Below are positions 18,184-26,826 of a stretch of 32,735 nucleotides of DNA, piece by piece. Position numbers and translations under genes: made by a program. The stretch is from Cuspidothrix sp046080125 (GTDB lineage: Bacteria > Cyanobacteriota > Cyanobacteriia > Cyanobacteriales > Nostocaceae): contig JBJTTJ010000065.1 in the NCBI GenBank assembly GCA_046080125.1, forward strand, positions 1 through 32,735, read 5' to 3'. The notes under the pieces were generated by a model, which searched no databases, was not told where the DNA came from, and saw only the letters and a list, made by a program, of their open reading frames with translations. How positions within the stretch are numbered: the stretch's first letter is position 1; every line of letters begins with the position of its first letter.

Positions 18184-19938
18184 ATGACTCAAGTTCTACA
18201 AATCGCTCCCCAAATTCATTATATAGTGGCCATGCCTCAACCAGAAACCCATCTGTTTGAAATTACCTTAAAAGTTGCTAACTACCCAAATTCAATTCTC
18301 GATTTAAAAATGCCAGTTTGGACACCTGGATCATATTTGATTCGAGAGTATCAAAGACATTTACAAAATTTTACCGCCCTAGCTGACAATCAACCTCTAC
18401 GTTGGAAAAAAGTTAGTAAAAATCATTGGCAAATAATAAAAGATGAGGTTTCAGAAGTAACTATTAGTTACCAAATTTTTGCTAATGAACTAACTGTAAG
18501 AACAAATCATTTAGATGCTACTCACGGTTATTTTAACGGTGCGGCTTTGTTTTTTAGGGTCTCTGATTATGAACATCTACCAATTCAAGTAACTGTGATT
18601 CCTCCTGATAAAGAATGGCAAGTTACTACAGGTTTACCAACAGTTAGTAAAGACGAAAATACTTTCTTAGCCGCAGATTTTGATACTTTAGTTGATAGTC
18701 CTTTTGAAATTGGTAATCATCAATTATACTATTTTGCAGTATTAAAAAAACCCCATGAACTAGCAATTTGGGGAAAGGGCAATTTTCAACCATCACAAAT
18801 GATTGCCGATTTTACGAAAATTGTTGAAGTTGAATCACAAATGTTTGGTGGTTTACCTTATGACAGATATGTATTTTTCCTTCATCTACTGCATCAAGGC
18901 TATGGTGGATTAGAACATAAAAATTCTTGCTGCTTGATTTATCAAAGATTTGGATTTCGCGCTCAGGATGCATATCAGCAATTTTTACAATTAGTTGCCC
19001 ATGAATTCTTTCATTTATGGAATGTGAAAAGAATTCGCCCCCAAGGATTGGAAGTATTTGATTATGATCAGGAAAACTACACACCATCTTTATGGTTTTG
19101 TGAAGGAACAACCAGTTATTATGATCTAATCATTCCTTTACGGGCAGGTATTTATAATACCAAAGCATATTTAAACTATTTGAGTAAGGAAATTACTAGA
19201 TATCTCAATACTCCAGGACGCAAAGTACAACCTTTATCTGAGTCAAGTTTTGATGCTTGGATTAAGCTATATCGTCCAGATGCTAATAGTAGCAATTCCC
19301 AAATTTCCTACTATTTAAAAGGAGAAATGGTATCTCTACTTTTAGACTTATTAATTCGTGTACATCATCAAAATCAACGTTCCTTAGATGATGTGATGCG
19401 GCAAATGTGGCAGCAATTTGGGAAAGATGAAATTGGTTATACTCCCGAAGAATTACAAAATGTAATTACATCTGTTGCTGATATGGATTTAAGTGATTTC
19501 TTTAATCGCTATCTGCATGGACTGGAAGATTTACCATTTAATCAATATTTACAATATTTTGGTTTACAATTAGTGGCAGATGCTAATGAAGAACCTGATT
19601 TGGGTGTGAGGGTCAATACTGAAAACGGCCGGGAAATAATTAAATTTGTAGGCATGGGTTCACCAGCACAAAAAGCCGGAATTGATCCCGGAGATGAATT
19701 ATTAGCCATTGATGGTGTCAAAGTAGGACATCAGTTAAATGAAAGATTGAAAGATTATCAAGTCAATGATTCTATCCAAGTGACTGTTTTCCATCAAGAT
19801 GAACTACGGACTTATTCTGTCACTTTAGCCGCACCAATCTCCAATAAGTATCAAATTAAACCGCTAGAAAATCCCGATCCTACAGCAATGGCCAACTTTG
19901 CGGGTTGGCTGGGTGTGTCCTTAGACAGTCTTAAATAG
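18184..19938 (+). CDS. M61 family peptidase with PDZ domain
   Basis: 584 residues. The N-terminal beta domain begins with QIHYIVAMPQPETHLF. The zinc motif is HEFFH (273-277) in VAHEFFHLWNVKRI, followed by the third ligand E307 in WFCEGTTSYY. This is the M61 (glycyl-aminopeptidase-like) pattern. A PDZ domain occupies about 470-545 (GSPAQKAGIDPGDELLAIDG) and could bind the C-terminus of substrates. No signal peptide is seen, so it is probably cytosolic. All catalytic residues are present and the length is normal. It may be co-transcribed with the DUF3352 gene upstream, but the hairpin between them argues against that. Confidence 0.93.
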   Translation: MTQVLQIAPQIHYIVAMPQPETHLFEITLKVANYPNSILDLKMPVWTPGSYLIREYQRHLQNFTALADNQPLRWKKVSKNHWQIIKDEVSEVTISYQIFANELTVRTNHLDATHGYFNGAALFFRVSDYEHLPIQVTVIPPDKEWQVTTGLPTVSKDENTFLAADFDTLVDSPFEIGNHQLYYFAVLKKPHELAIWGKGNFQPSQMIADFTKIVEVESQMFGGLPYDRYVFFLHLLHQGYGGLEHKNSCCLIYQRFGFRAQDAYQQFLQLVAHEFFHLWNVKRIRPQGLEVFDYDQENYTPSLWFCEGTTSYYDLIIPLRAGIYNTKAYLNYLSKEITRYLNTPGRKVQPLSESSFDAWIKLYRPDANSSNSQISYYLKGEMVSLLLDLLIRVHHQNQRSLDDVMRQMWQQFGKDEIGYTPEELQNVITSVADMDLSDFFNRYLHGLEDLPFNQYLQYFGLQLVADANEEPDLGVRVNTENGREIIKFVGMGSPAQKAGIDPGDELLAIDGVKVGHQLNERLKDYQVNDSIQVTVFHQDELRTYSVTLAAPISNKYQIKPLENPDPTAMANFAGWLGVSLDSLK

Positions 19939-20002
19939 AGTGAACAGTTAGTAGTTAATAGTGGTAGGTTAGCAATGAAATGTGAGGATGAAGGAGGCGG
20001 CA

Positions 20003-20029
20003 GGAAACAGTCAAGATAAATACTGTTCC
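20003..20029. terminator. Hairpin between convergent M61 and ychF genes
   Basis: AACAGT and ACTGTT pair, extended by GG/CC with one bulge, around a ten-base loop. It lies midway in the 114-base gap between two convergent genes. No strong T-run is present. Confidence 0.35.
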
Positions 20030-20052
20030 CGATTCCCTTTCAGAAATAATGC

Positions 20053-21144
20053 CTAAACGTTAAACCGGAATAACATCACATCCCCTTCTTGGACAATATA
20101 CTCCTTACCCTCACTTCTAACTAAGCCTTTTTCCTTAGCTCCGTTCATGGAACCATGGGTAACTAAATCATGATAAGCTACAGTTTCGGCGCGAATAAAA
20201 CCGCGTTCAAAATCGGAGTGAATGACTCCTGCTGCTTGGGGTGCGGACATTCCAGTATGAATTGTCCAGGCGCGGGTTTCTTTGGGTCCACAGGTGAAAT
20301 ATGTACGCAACCCTAAAAGAGTGTAAGTTGCCCGAATTAAAGATTTTAAACCGCCTTCTTTCACACCCAGAGATTCCAGAAAATCGGCTTTATCAGCTTC
20401 GGGTAATTCCACTAATTCGGCTTCTACTTGTGCAGAAACTATGACAACTTGGGCATTTTCAGCAGATGCAACTTGGCGAACTTTTTCCACAAAATGATTT
20501 CCAGTTGCTAGGTCATCTTCAGACACGTTAGCAGCGTAAATAATTGGTTTATTGGTAAGTAGTCCTAAGCCTTTAATAACTGCGGTTTCTTCTTCATTTA
20601 AACTGACTTGTCGGACGGATTTACCTTCGTTTAAAGTTGCTACTAATTTTTCTAAAACTGTAATTTCAAACTGTGCATCTTTACTGGTGCGGGCGAGTTT
20701 GCGAGTTCTATCAATGCGTCGTTCAATTTGAAATAAATCTGATAAACCAAGTTCTAAATTAATGATTTCAATATCTCGCGCTGGGTCTACAGAACCGGCA
20801 ACGTGAATGATATCATCATTTGCAAAACAACGGACAACATGAACTAGGGCATCAACTTCGCGGATGTGAGATAAAAATTGATTACCGAGTCCTTCTCCTT
20901 GACTTGCTCCTTTGACTAAACCGGCGATATCTACAAATTCCACCCGTGCGGGGATAATTTGTTCAGAACTGGCAATTTTAGCAAGAACGTTTAACCGGTC
21001 ATCTGGTACTGAGACAATGCCAACATTCGGTTCAATGGTACAAAATGGGAAATTGGCCGCTTCGGCTTTAGCATTAGCGACCACAGCGTTGAATAAGGTT
21101 GATTTTCCGACGTTGGGAAGTCCGACAATTCCGGCTCTTAGCAT
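20053..21144 (-). CDS. ychF: Redox-regulated ATPase/GTPase YchF
   Basis: 363 residues, the usual length of this universally conserved Obg-related P-loop protein. GLPNVGKST (8-16) is the nucleotide loop. NFPFCTIEPNVG is the switch I region and DIAGLVKGAS the Walker B/G3 region. A helical insertion follows (about 130-200), and the last part (from about 280) is a TGS domain (TYFTCGPKETRAWTIHTG). YchF binds ribosomes and prefers ATP over GTP; it is linked to stress and translation control. The start ATG at 21144 gives MLRAGIVG, the standard N-terminus. It stands alone. Confidence 0.97.
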   Translation of the reverse strand: MLRAGIVGLPNVGKSTLFNAVVANAKAEAANFPFCTIEPNVGIVSVPDDRLNVLAKIASSEQIIPARVEFVDIAGLVKGASQGEGLGNQFLSHIREVDALVHVVRCFANDDIIHVAGSVDPARDIEIINLELGLSDLFQIERRIDRTRKLARTSKDAQFEITVLEKLVATLNEGKSVRQVSLNEEETAVIKGLGLLTNKPIIYAANVSEDDLATGNHFVEKVRQVASAENAQVVIVSAQVEAELVELPEADKADFLESLGVKEGGLKSLIRATYTLLGLRTYFTCGPKETRAWTIHTGMSAPQAAGVIHSDFERGFIRAETVAYHDLVTHGSMNGAKEKGLVRSEGKEYIVQEGDVMLFRFNV

Positions 21145-21425
21145 TTTAGATTTGGATTTTGGTTTTCACTATCAACTATAAAGATACAGCAGGTTACAGG
21201 CAACAGAGTGGAAAGTCTGTTGGTGTAGTTGGGTATTATGAGGGTACTTGCGATCGCAACTATCACTATTGTATCTTTTTTCTGTCAGCTATTGATCTAT
21301 TTTAGACAGATTACCATTTTTTCTGTTCTCTGTGCCAGTTCTGAGGAAAACAAGAATCATCACGAAAAACAATAGTTTTTGAGGAAATATGCTTTGATTA
21401 AGGTAGAAAACCACAACTATGTACT

Positions 21426-21614
21426 ATGCCTATCAAAGTTCATCTAGTTGTCATTATTTATGATATTACCTTGTTGGTATTTTATACGGAATCGGAGTGC
21501 TGGGAGTTTCGCTTAATTAGTTCTGGTGGTGAGGTTTTTGGGGAACAACGAATTTACTACAGTCCAGAAGCAGCAGAAAAGGCTGGCCGTGAGTGGATTT
21601 ATCAGGGGTATTAA
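21426..21614 (+). CDS. Small conserved-looking protein, unknown
   Basis: 62 residues. The C-terminal half (ECWEFRLISSGGEVFGEQ, then YYSPEAAEKAGREWI) looks like a real small alpha/beta domain. The N-terminal part is hydrophobic and less certain. Another ATG at 21419, in a different frame, gives a short peptide (MYYAYQSSSSCHYL) that could be the true N-terminus if a frameshift lies between. No clear ribosome-binding site precedes either start. I do not recognise a named family. Transcription would come from the 280-base region upstream, which also holds one HIP1 site. Confidence 0.5.
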   Translation: MPIKVHLVVIIYDITLLVFYTESECWEFRLISSGGEVFGEQRIYYSPEAAEKAGREWIYQGY

Positions 21615-21709
21615 TTATGGAGGTAAATTTGGATCAAAAATAGTTATTATCGAGGCTAGAAAGGGGCTTTTTCAGATGGGGGAGAGAAAAATTCTACTTC
21701 TTTTCCCTT

Positions 21710-22024
21710 TTAGTCTTTTTGCTTATCATGATCAAATAATTCTATTAATCCCACTGTCCCCACAAAAAAAGTATAAACTGCATATTGAAATGGTATTTTA
21801 TCTTTAGATGGTGCATAGTAGGCAGCAATAATACTTTCTAGAAAGTGTGCTGATAGTGCCAGATGAGCAAGTATTAATGCTGGATTAAGAAAAACAGGTA
21901 ATTGACTATTAGTTATGACTGTTTGAATGTTCCATAGTTCTAAACCTATACCACCTGTGATCAGGGGAATAGAGATAAATTTGACGATAGGAAATAGTTT
22001 GGTTTTGACTTTTTTTAAGTTCAT
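21710..22024 (-). CDS. Small multi-pass membrane protein, unknown
   Basis: 104 residues with about three membrane segments: around 11-28 (LFPIVKFISIPLITGGIG), 43-67 (FLNPALILAHLALSAHFLES) and 79-96 (QYAVYTFFVGTVGLIEL). It ends in a charged tail (DHDKQKD). The HLALSAHFLESIIAAYY segment recalls small helical membrane proteins of the DUF4499/TMEM254 type, but this is a weak resemblance. It lies 35 bases downstream of the exported-protein gene on the same strand, so the two are probably co-transcribed. Confidence 0.6.
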   Translation of the reverse strand: MNLKKVKTKLFPIVKFISIPLITGGIGLELWNIQTVITNSQLPVFLNPALILAHLALSAHFLESIIAAYYAPSKDKIPFQYAVYTFFVGTVGLIELFDHDKQKD

Positions 22025-22059
22025 GATGAGTTATGCAACTGAGAATTGGTAAATTAAAC

Positions 22060-22605
22060 TCAAAGAGCAGGAGTAGGAGAACGTAACCAAATTTTACTTT
22101 GATTATTCATCTGAATACTACAGGCTGAGGGACTTTTGGTGTTAGTAAAGTTACAAGTGTAAGTGGCTAAACGTTCTTGTTGATAGTCAAAGATACGGAT
22201 ATTATAGCCTGACTGACGGGCCATAGTTCCTAGGCGATTAACAAACACATATCTTTCTACATAATCTAATAAACTCCAAATTTGCTGGTTAACAATTAAA
22301 TCTACTCTTGGTGGTTCTTTTGTTGTTGGTGGGTAAGCTATCCAATTATCTAAAAGTTTGGTTTCGGAGTTTTCTTTAGCCCACCATAAACTAGGAACTG
22401 TCAATTTTTGAGGGTGAATCGTTTTGGCTGTGATAATATTATCTTTAGGTTGCTTGAGTAATTCTAATTCTAAAGGTGCATTAGAAGGTAGGGGCATATT
22501 TTCCGCTTTAGACGGAGCAATAGGCGAAAAAAAAGATATGCCTAGACTAAAAACCGCTAAAAATAGGGGCTGTTTGCGGGAGTTAAATAAGATATTTATA
22601 GTCAC
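22060..22605 (-). CDS. Putative exported protein, unknown
   Basis: 181 residues starting with GTG at 22605. The N-terminus has a basic part (NSRK) and a hydrophobic stretch (LFLAVFSLGISFFSPIA) ending at SKAEN, a plausible signal-peptide cleavage site near residue 34. The mature part holds VPSLWWAKE, a predicted helix (DLIVNQQIWSLLDYVERYVF) and a C-terminal strand region with two cysteines (YTCNF, SACSI) that could form a disulfide. It resembles cyanobacterial periplasmic proteins of unknown role. No other ATG precedes the signal, so GTG is the likely start. First gene of a possible two-gene unit with the small membrane protein. Confidence 0.75.
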   Translation of the reverse strand: MTINILFNSRKQPLFLAVFSLGISFFSPIAPSKAENMPLPSNAPLELELLKQPKDNIITAKTIHPQKLTVPSLWWAKENSETKLLDNWIAYPPTTKEPPRVDLIVNQQIWSLLDYVERYVFVNRLGTMARQSGYNIRIFDYQQERLATYTCNFTNTKSPSACSIQMNNQSKIWLRSPTPAL

Positions 22606-22766
22606 GGTGATTAATAATGAAAATTAACTATTTAATCAGTGTACTGCTTAGTTTGAAAAAAAGACGTTAATTTTTAGAAGAATTTGACTAATTTTGACAA
22701 AAGTCAATTAATATAGATTAAAGAATACTCTGCTAATTAGTGTAATTACTGCAAGGATAGTTACTA

Positions 22767-23513
22767 ATGAGAGAACCAAATCACAATTTTAAATCCCTAT
22801 TTACTCCAGAAACTCCAGCAGAATTAGAACAAATGGGGTTAAGCTGGTTAGTAGCAGCAGCTATGATCACAGCAGTTATTTGGCAAATACCCATAGGAAA
22901 TTATATTTTATACCCATTTTCTATTTTAGCAACTTGGTTTCATGAAATGGGTCATGGCTTAATGGCTTTAATATTGGGAGGACAGTTTCAAAAATTGGAA
23001 ATTTTTAGTAATGGATCTGGAGTGGCGTATTATACTTTAAGTACGGTTTGGGGATATCTAGGAAGGGGATTAGTCGCTGCTTCCGGTCCAATGGGTCCAC
23101 CTATTGCTGGTGCGGGCTTAATTCTTGGTTCTCGGAGTTTAAAAACCGCTTCCTGGAGCTTAAAAATTTTAGGTGGGTTTTTACTATTGTCTACATTAAT
23201 TTGGGTAAGGTCCTGGTTTGGTTTTGTGGCCATTCCCCTGTTAGGTTTAATGATTTTGGCAGTTGCATTAAAAACACCCCTATGGTTGCAAGGGTTCGCA
23301 ATTCAATTTTTAGGAGTACAAGCTTGTGTAAGCACCTATCATCAACTTGATTATTTATTTAGTTATAATGCTGGCTCTTTGGGATTATCTGATACGGGGC
23401 AAATGCAGCAATATTTGTTGTTACCTTATTGGTTTTGGGGTTTATTAATGGCGATCGCCTCTTTAATCATCTTAATTCAAAGCTTACGCATTGTCCATAC
23501 AACTAATAAGTAA
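22767..23513 (+). CDS. M50 family metallopeptidase (integral membrane)
   Basis: 248 residues, hydrophobic, about six membrane segments. HEMGH (59-63) in TWFHEMGHGLMALILGG is the HExxH zinc motif of M50 intramembrane proteases, placed in the first membrane region as expected. The second part of the site (an aspartate in a later segment) is not obvious, so activity is likely but not certain. It is compact, like the M50B-type proteins common in cyanobacteria. Tocopherol cyclase follows after 20 bases on the same strand, so the two are probably one transcript. The functional link between them is not known to me. Confidence 0.85.
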   Translation: MREPNHNFKSLFTPETPAELEQMGLSWLVAAAMITAVIWQIPIGNYILYPFSILATWFHEMGHGLMALILGGQFQKLEIFSNGSGVAYYTLSTVWGYLGRGLVAASGPMGPPIAGAGLILGSRSLKTASWSLKILGGFLLLSTLIWVRSWFGFVAIPLLGLMILAVALKTPLWLQGFAIQFLGVQACVSTYHQLDYLFSYNAGSLGLSDTGQMQQYLLLPYWFWGLLMAIASLIILIQSLRIVHTTNK

Positions 23514-23533
23514 TAAGTAATCAAAGACCATCT

Positions 23534-24631
23534 ATGCTGAGTATTCCCCAAAACATCTTTAACTTCACCCAAACACCCCATAGTGGCTATCATTGGGATG
23601 GTAGTAGTCGGCGCTTCTTTGAAGGTTGGTATTACCGCGTCACATTGCCCGAAATTAGGCAAACCATCGCCTTCATGTACTCCATCGAAGACCCAAGAGG
23701 TAATCAGCCCTACAGTGGCGGCGCGGCCCAAATCCTGGGCATAAATGATGAGTACCTCTGTCGCACATTTCCCGATGTCAACAAGTTCTGGGCAAATCAG
23801 GATGTGTTAGGATTAGGACATTGGGGAAAAACTAACCTTCAAGTTTCACCTCTGTATCTTCTCCCTAGGGAATTTACCCATTATATCCAAGAAGGTTATC
23901 AAGCCACAGCCACCCTAAACCAAGGTATCATCACCGATCCCGCCACTGGTAATTATTGCCGATGGGAGTACGAAATTAAACCTATATATGCTTGGGGAAA
24001 TCAAAACAGTTTTCAGCAATCAACCGCCGGTTGGGTATCATTTTCCCAGATATTTGAACCAGGTTGGCAAATTTTAATGGCTCATGGTTTAGCAACTGGT
24101 TGGATAGATTGGCATGGTAAAATTTATGAATTTAAAAACGCCCCAGCATACGCGGAAAAAAATTGGGGTGGTGCATTTCCGCAGAAATGGTTTTGGCTAA
24201 ATTGCAATTCTTTTACTAACGAATCTGACCTGGCTTTAACCGCCGGTGGTGGTAGACGTGGTGTACTATGGTGGATGGAATCCGTCGCCATGATTGGTAT
24301 TCACCACCAAGGCAAATTTTATGAATTTGTCCCCTGGAACTCAAAAGTAACATGGCAAATTCAGCCCTGGGGTAGATGGCAAATGCAAGCTAAAAACAGA
24401 AATTACGAAGTTGAGCTTATAGGAACTACCAATCTACCAGGTACTCCCCTCCGCGCACCGACAACCCATGGTTTAGCCTTCTGTTGTCGAGATACAATGC
24501 AAGGAAAACTAAATTTAGAGTTACGAGAACTTCATGGTCATACATCCACAGTTATCCTCAATACCACTAGTCATCTTTGTGGTTTAGAAATTGGTGGTGA
24601 TGATTGGGAGCAAAACTGGCAGTCTGACTAA
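23534..24631 (+). CDS. Tocopherol cyclase family protein
   Basis: 365 residues. The N-terminus (TPHSGYHWDGSSRRFFEGWY) and the segment FMYSIEDPRGNQPYSGG match tocopherol cyclase (plant VTE1, Synechocystis Slr1737), which closes the chromanol ring of tocopherol from dimethylphytylquinol. The family forms a lipocalin-like two-barrel fold rich in tryptophan, which this sequence shows throughout. It has the usual length and no gaps. It should act at the thylakoid or inner membrane. It is probably co-transcribed with the M50 protease gene upstream (20-base gap). The first ATG is used. A tRNA gene follows after 50 bases. Confidence 0.9.
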   Translation: MLSIPQNIFNFTQTPHSGYHWDGSSRRFFEGWYYRVTLPEIRQTIAFMYSIEDPRGNQPYSGGAAQILGINDEYLCRTFPDVNKFWANQDVLGLGHWGKTNLQVSPLYLLPREFTHYIQEGYQATATLNQGIITDPATGNYCRWEYEIKPIYAWGNQNSFQQSTAGWVSFSQIFEPGWQILMAHGLATGWIDWHGKIYEFKNAPAYAEKNWGGAFPQKWFWLNCNSFTNESDLALTAGGGRRGVLWWMESVAMIGIHHQGKFYEFVPWNSKVTWQIQPWGRWQMQAKNRNYEVELIGTTNLPGTPLRAPTTHGLAFCCRDTMQGKLNLELRELHGHTSTVILNTTSHLCGLEIGGDDWEQNWQSD

Positions 24632-24665
24632 AAATACTATTATGATGGAAATACTGTTATGATAG
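24632..24665 (+). promoter_or_regulatory. Tandem repeat and -10-like box before tRNA-Arg
   Basis: AAATACTATTATGATGG and AAATACTGTTATGATAG are two 17-base direct repeats with two differences, starting one base after the upstream stop codon. The second contains TATGAT (24658-24663), a good -10 box, 19 bases before the first base of the tRNA. No good -35 box is seen. Confidence 0.45.
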
Positions 24666-24681
24666 TATTTGGTTGATTTTT

Positions 24682-24755
24682 GGGGTTGTAGCTCAGTTGG
24701 ATAGAGCGAGCGCCTCCTAAGCGCTAGGCCGTGCGTTCGATCCGCACCAATCCCG
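24682..24755 (+). tRNA. tRNA-Arg (anticodon CCU)
   Basis: The 74 bases fold as a standard cloverleaf. The acceptor stem GGGGTTG pairs with CAATCCC (one G-T pair), the D stem is GCTC/GAGC, and the anticodon stem AGCGC/GCGCT has the loop CTCCTAA giving anticodon CCT. The variable loop has five bases, and the T stem is GTGCG/CGCAC with loop TTCGATC. The discriminator is G; CCA is not encoded, as is common in cyanobacteria. It reads AGG arginine codons. Confidence 0.96.
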
Positions 24756-24805
24756 TTTGTACATGTACCTATTCTCTTCTGGGCAGGGCAACCCCGCCCC
24801 TGTTG

Positions 24806-25845
24806 CTATAATCTAGCGTGAGCAGCCAAAATAATTCTTTCTGTTTCTGCCCAACTGATACATTTATCAGTTACGGAAACACCATATTTTAGATCTGCAC
24901 GATTTCCTGTAATCGGTTGACTACCTTCATACAAATTCGATTCTAGCATCATTCCCACAATGGAACTATTACCATCTACTATTTGCTGAATAATATTTTC
25001 AAAAACTGTAGATTGTAATCTGTAATCTTTATTGGTATTGCCATGACTACAATCAATAACTATTCTGGGTGATAACCCGGCAATTTTTAATTGTTCTTCC
25101 ACTAATTTGACATTATCTGCATCAAAATTAGGCTGATTTCCATCGCGCAAAATTACATGACCATGGGTATTCCCCCTAGTTGAAATACACTAACTTGTCC
25201 CTTTTGATTAATACCTAGAAAATTATGGGGAGTTTTCGCCGATTTGAGGGCATTTACAGCTACCTGAATATTACCATCAGTACCATTTTTAAAACCTACT
25301 GGCATAGATAGACCACTAGCCATTTCTCGGTGTGTTTGTGATTCCGTTGTCCTTGCGCCAATAGCAGACCAGGAGACTAATTCACTGATATATTGAGGAA
25401 TAATGGGATCAAGGGCTTCTGTAGCAGTTGGTAATCCTAATTCTGCTAACTTTAATAATAAGCTTCTGGCAATTAAGATCCCTTTTTCCACATTAAAGGA
25501 ATCATCCATTTCTGGATCATTAATTAATCCTTTCCAACCTACTGTAGTTCTTGGTTTCTCGAAATAAACCCGCATAATTAACAGCAGTTTATCCTGCACT
25601 TTTTCTGCTAAGGTTCGCAATTTTTCTCCATATTCTATTGCTGCTTTGGGATCATGAATTGAACAAGGACCAACTACAATAAATTTACGCCGATCTTGAA
25701 AATCTAGAATATGTTCTATTTCTTGTCTGAAGTTTAAAATTGTATGTTCAGCAGTTTTATTTAAAGGTAATTTTTCCTTTACTTCATTAGGGGTTAATAA
25801 AACATGAGAACTCTTAATGTTGGTGTTAATTAGTTTGTGGATCAT
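24806..25845 (-). pseudogene. DAHP synthase (class I, AroG/AroF/AroH type), interrupted by a single-base frameshift
   Basis: Two frames together encode a normal DAHP synthase of about 346 residues, the first step of aromatic amino acid synthesis (phosphoenolpyruvate plus erythrose 4-phosphate). The first frame (25845 to the stop at 25153) carries GPCSIHDP, KPRTTVGWKG, GARTTESQTHRE and GFKNGTDG, then derails after GQVSVFQ. The second frame (ending at 24806) continues with RGNTHGHVILRDGNQPNFD, IDCSHGNTNKDY, MMLESNLYEG and SVTDKCISW. Adding one A at about 25180-25181 (minus strand CAACT to CAAACT) restores one frame reading FQTRGN. All other key motifs are intact, so the lesion is recent, a sequencing error, or read through by -1 slippage at the GGGGG that follows. 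ATG start at 25845. It is convergent with the tRNA gene. Confidence 0.85.
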
Positions 25846-25960
25846 GGCAGAAATCTCTGGATTTGTGTTATACGGTAGTAATCCTAAAATATCTGTGAAA
25901 ACGTTTCTTATTTTCTTTAAGCCTAAAGTAGTTTGTTTAAAAAAAGAAGTTACACAAATT

Positions 25961-26106
25961 TAGAGGATGTTTGAAAAGTTTCGGATGGTGATGTTAGATA
26001 CTTGCAGATACCCTGTAACTAAACTCAAAGTCCCCCTTTTTCAGGGGGATTTAGGGGGATCTATAAATATTTGATACATTAATTAGGACTTTTAAAACAA
26101 CCCCTT
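25961..26106. mobile_element. MITE-like palindromic element, family A copy 2
   Basis: TAGAGGATGTTTGAAAAGT at the left end and the reversed right end (AAGGGGTTGTTTTAAAAGTC) are imperfect terminal inverted repeats. The right 45 bases match the left end of the element at 7277-7499. Inside is a GC-rich hairpin (CCCCC at 26032-26036, GGGGG at 26044-26048) followed by ATTTAGGGGGATC. There is no coding capacity. I see nothing else in the gap 25846-26272 beyond the aroG upstream region. Confidence 0.65.
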
Positions 26107-26272
26107 AGATAAGATTACTATATGCAAGGGCTGAATATATTAATATACACATTTTTTCAGAAAAATACAAGCTAAATTCGTGTTGTTTCCATAACATTTG
26201 GATATAAGGAGGAATATCCCCAGTTTAAAACAAGTCAGGGATATTTTTAGATAATTGCTATATTTGACAAAC

Positions 26273-26650
26273 TTACTCAATTTTACTGGTGGTGATTAAC
26301 ATATAACTTAATAACCAATTTGCGGATGTAGCCCGACGAGTTTGTCGAGGTCCAAATTCACCGATTTTATATCCTTTAAAACCCAGTTTTTCTTTGAGTA
26401 GTTGTTTGTTTTCTGGGGGAATAGAACGGGTTAATTTCATAATTGCTGGACGAGAATCAATAAAATCTGGTGGCTGTGGATATTCATCTCGCCATTCAGG
26501 TGCTACTTTACTATTAGTCCATCTGTCTGCAATGGGATCATAACGATAACCCAGGTGATACCACAATAATTTCCTAACCGTATCATCATCAATTGTATCG
26601 TTAATAATTGCCCAAATTGTTTGCGTATTTAGGGGTGGAAGATTAGACAT
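26273..26650 (-). CDS. DUF1823 family protein
   Basis: 125 residues. The strings YHLGYRYDPIADRWTNS, VAPEWRDEYPQPPDFIDSR and KLGFKGYKIGEFGPRQTRRA match the DUF1823 family, which is nearly confined to cyanobacteria and plastid lineages. It is soluble, without signal peptide or membrane segment. The function of the family is not known to me. ATG start at 26650, just after a heptameric repeat. It probably forms its own transcript; the secreted hydrolase gene upstream on the same strand ends 176 bases away. Confidence 0.88.
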   Translation of the reverse strand: MSNLPPLNTQTIWAIINDTIDDDTVRKLLWYHLGYRYDPIADRWTNSKVAPEWRDEYPQPPDFIDSRPAIMKLTRSIPPENKQLLKEKLGFKGYKIGEFGPRQTRRATSANWLLSYMLITTSKIE

Positions 26651-26657
26651 AATTAGG

Positions 26658-26678
26658 TGACTGTTGACTGTTGACTGG
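26658..26678. repeat. Heptameric tandem repeat
   Basis: TGACTGT, TGACTGT and TGACTGG follow each other directly, immediately upstream of the DUF1823 gene. Further right, CTGAACTC units repeat (about 26738-26758), so the 176-base gap is made largely of low-complexity repeats. Confidence 0.6.
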
Positions 26679-26826
26679 AGAACAATTTCTTTCTTTCTTC
26701 TGCCGCCTGATAGCGAAGCGCGGCGTTAGTCATACTCCTGAACTCCTGAACTCCTGCTGTACGGGTGAAGGATTTGGAAAATAGTCTTGTACAAAAATTA
26801 ATAATTTATAGCCCGCTTCGCCCCTA

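Noticed and set aside
21526..21807. Plus-strand ORF of 93 codons overlapping the 62-residue gene
   Set aside because: It overlaps the better-supported frame and the 3' end of the minus-strand membrane-protein gene, and has no recognisable features.
24682..24755. tRNA-Arg as an integration site for a genomic island
   Set aside because: No integrase and no repeat of the tRNA 3' end are found in the window.
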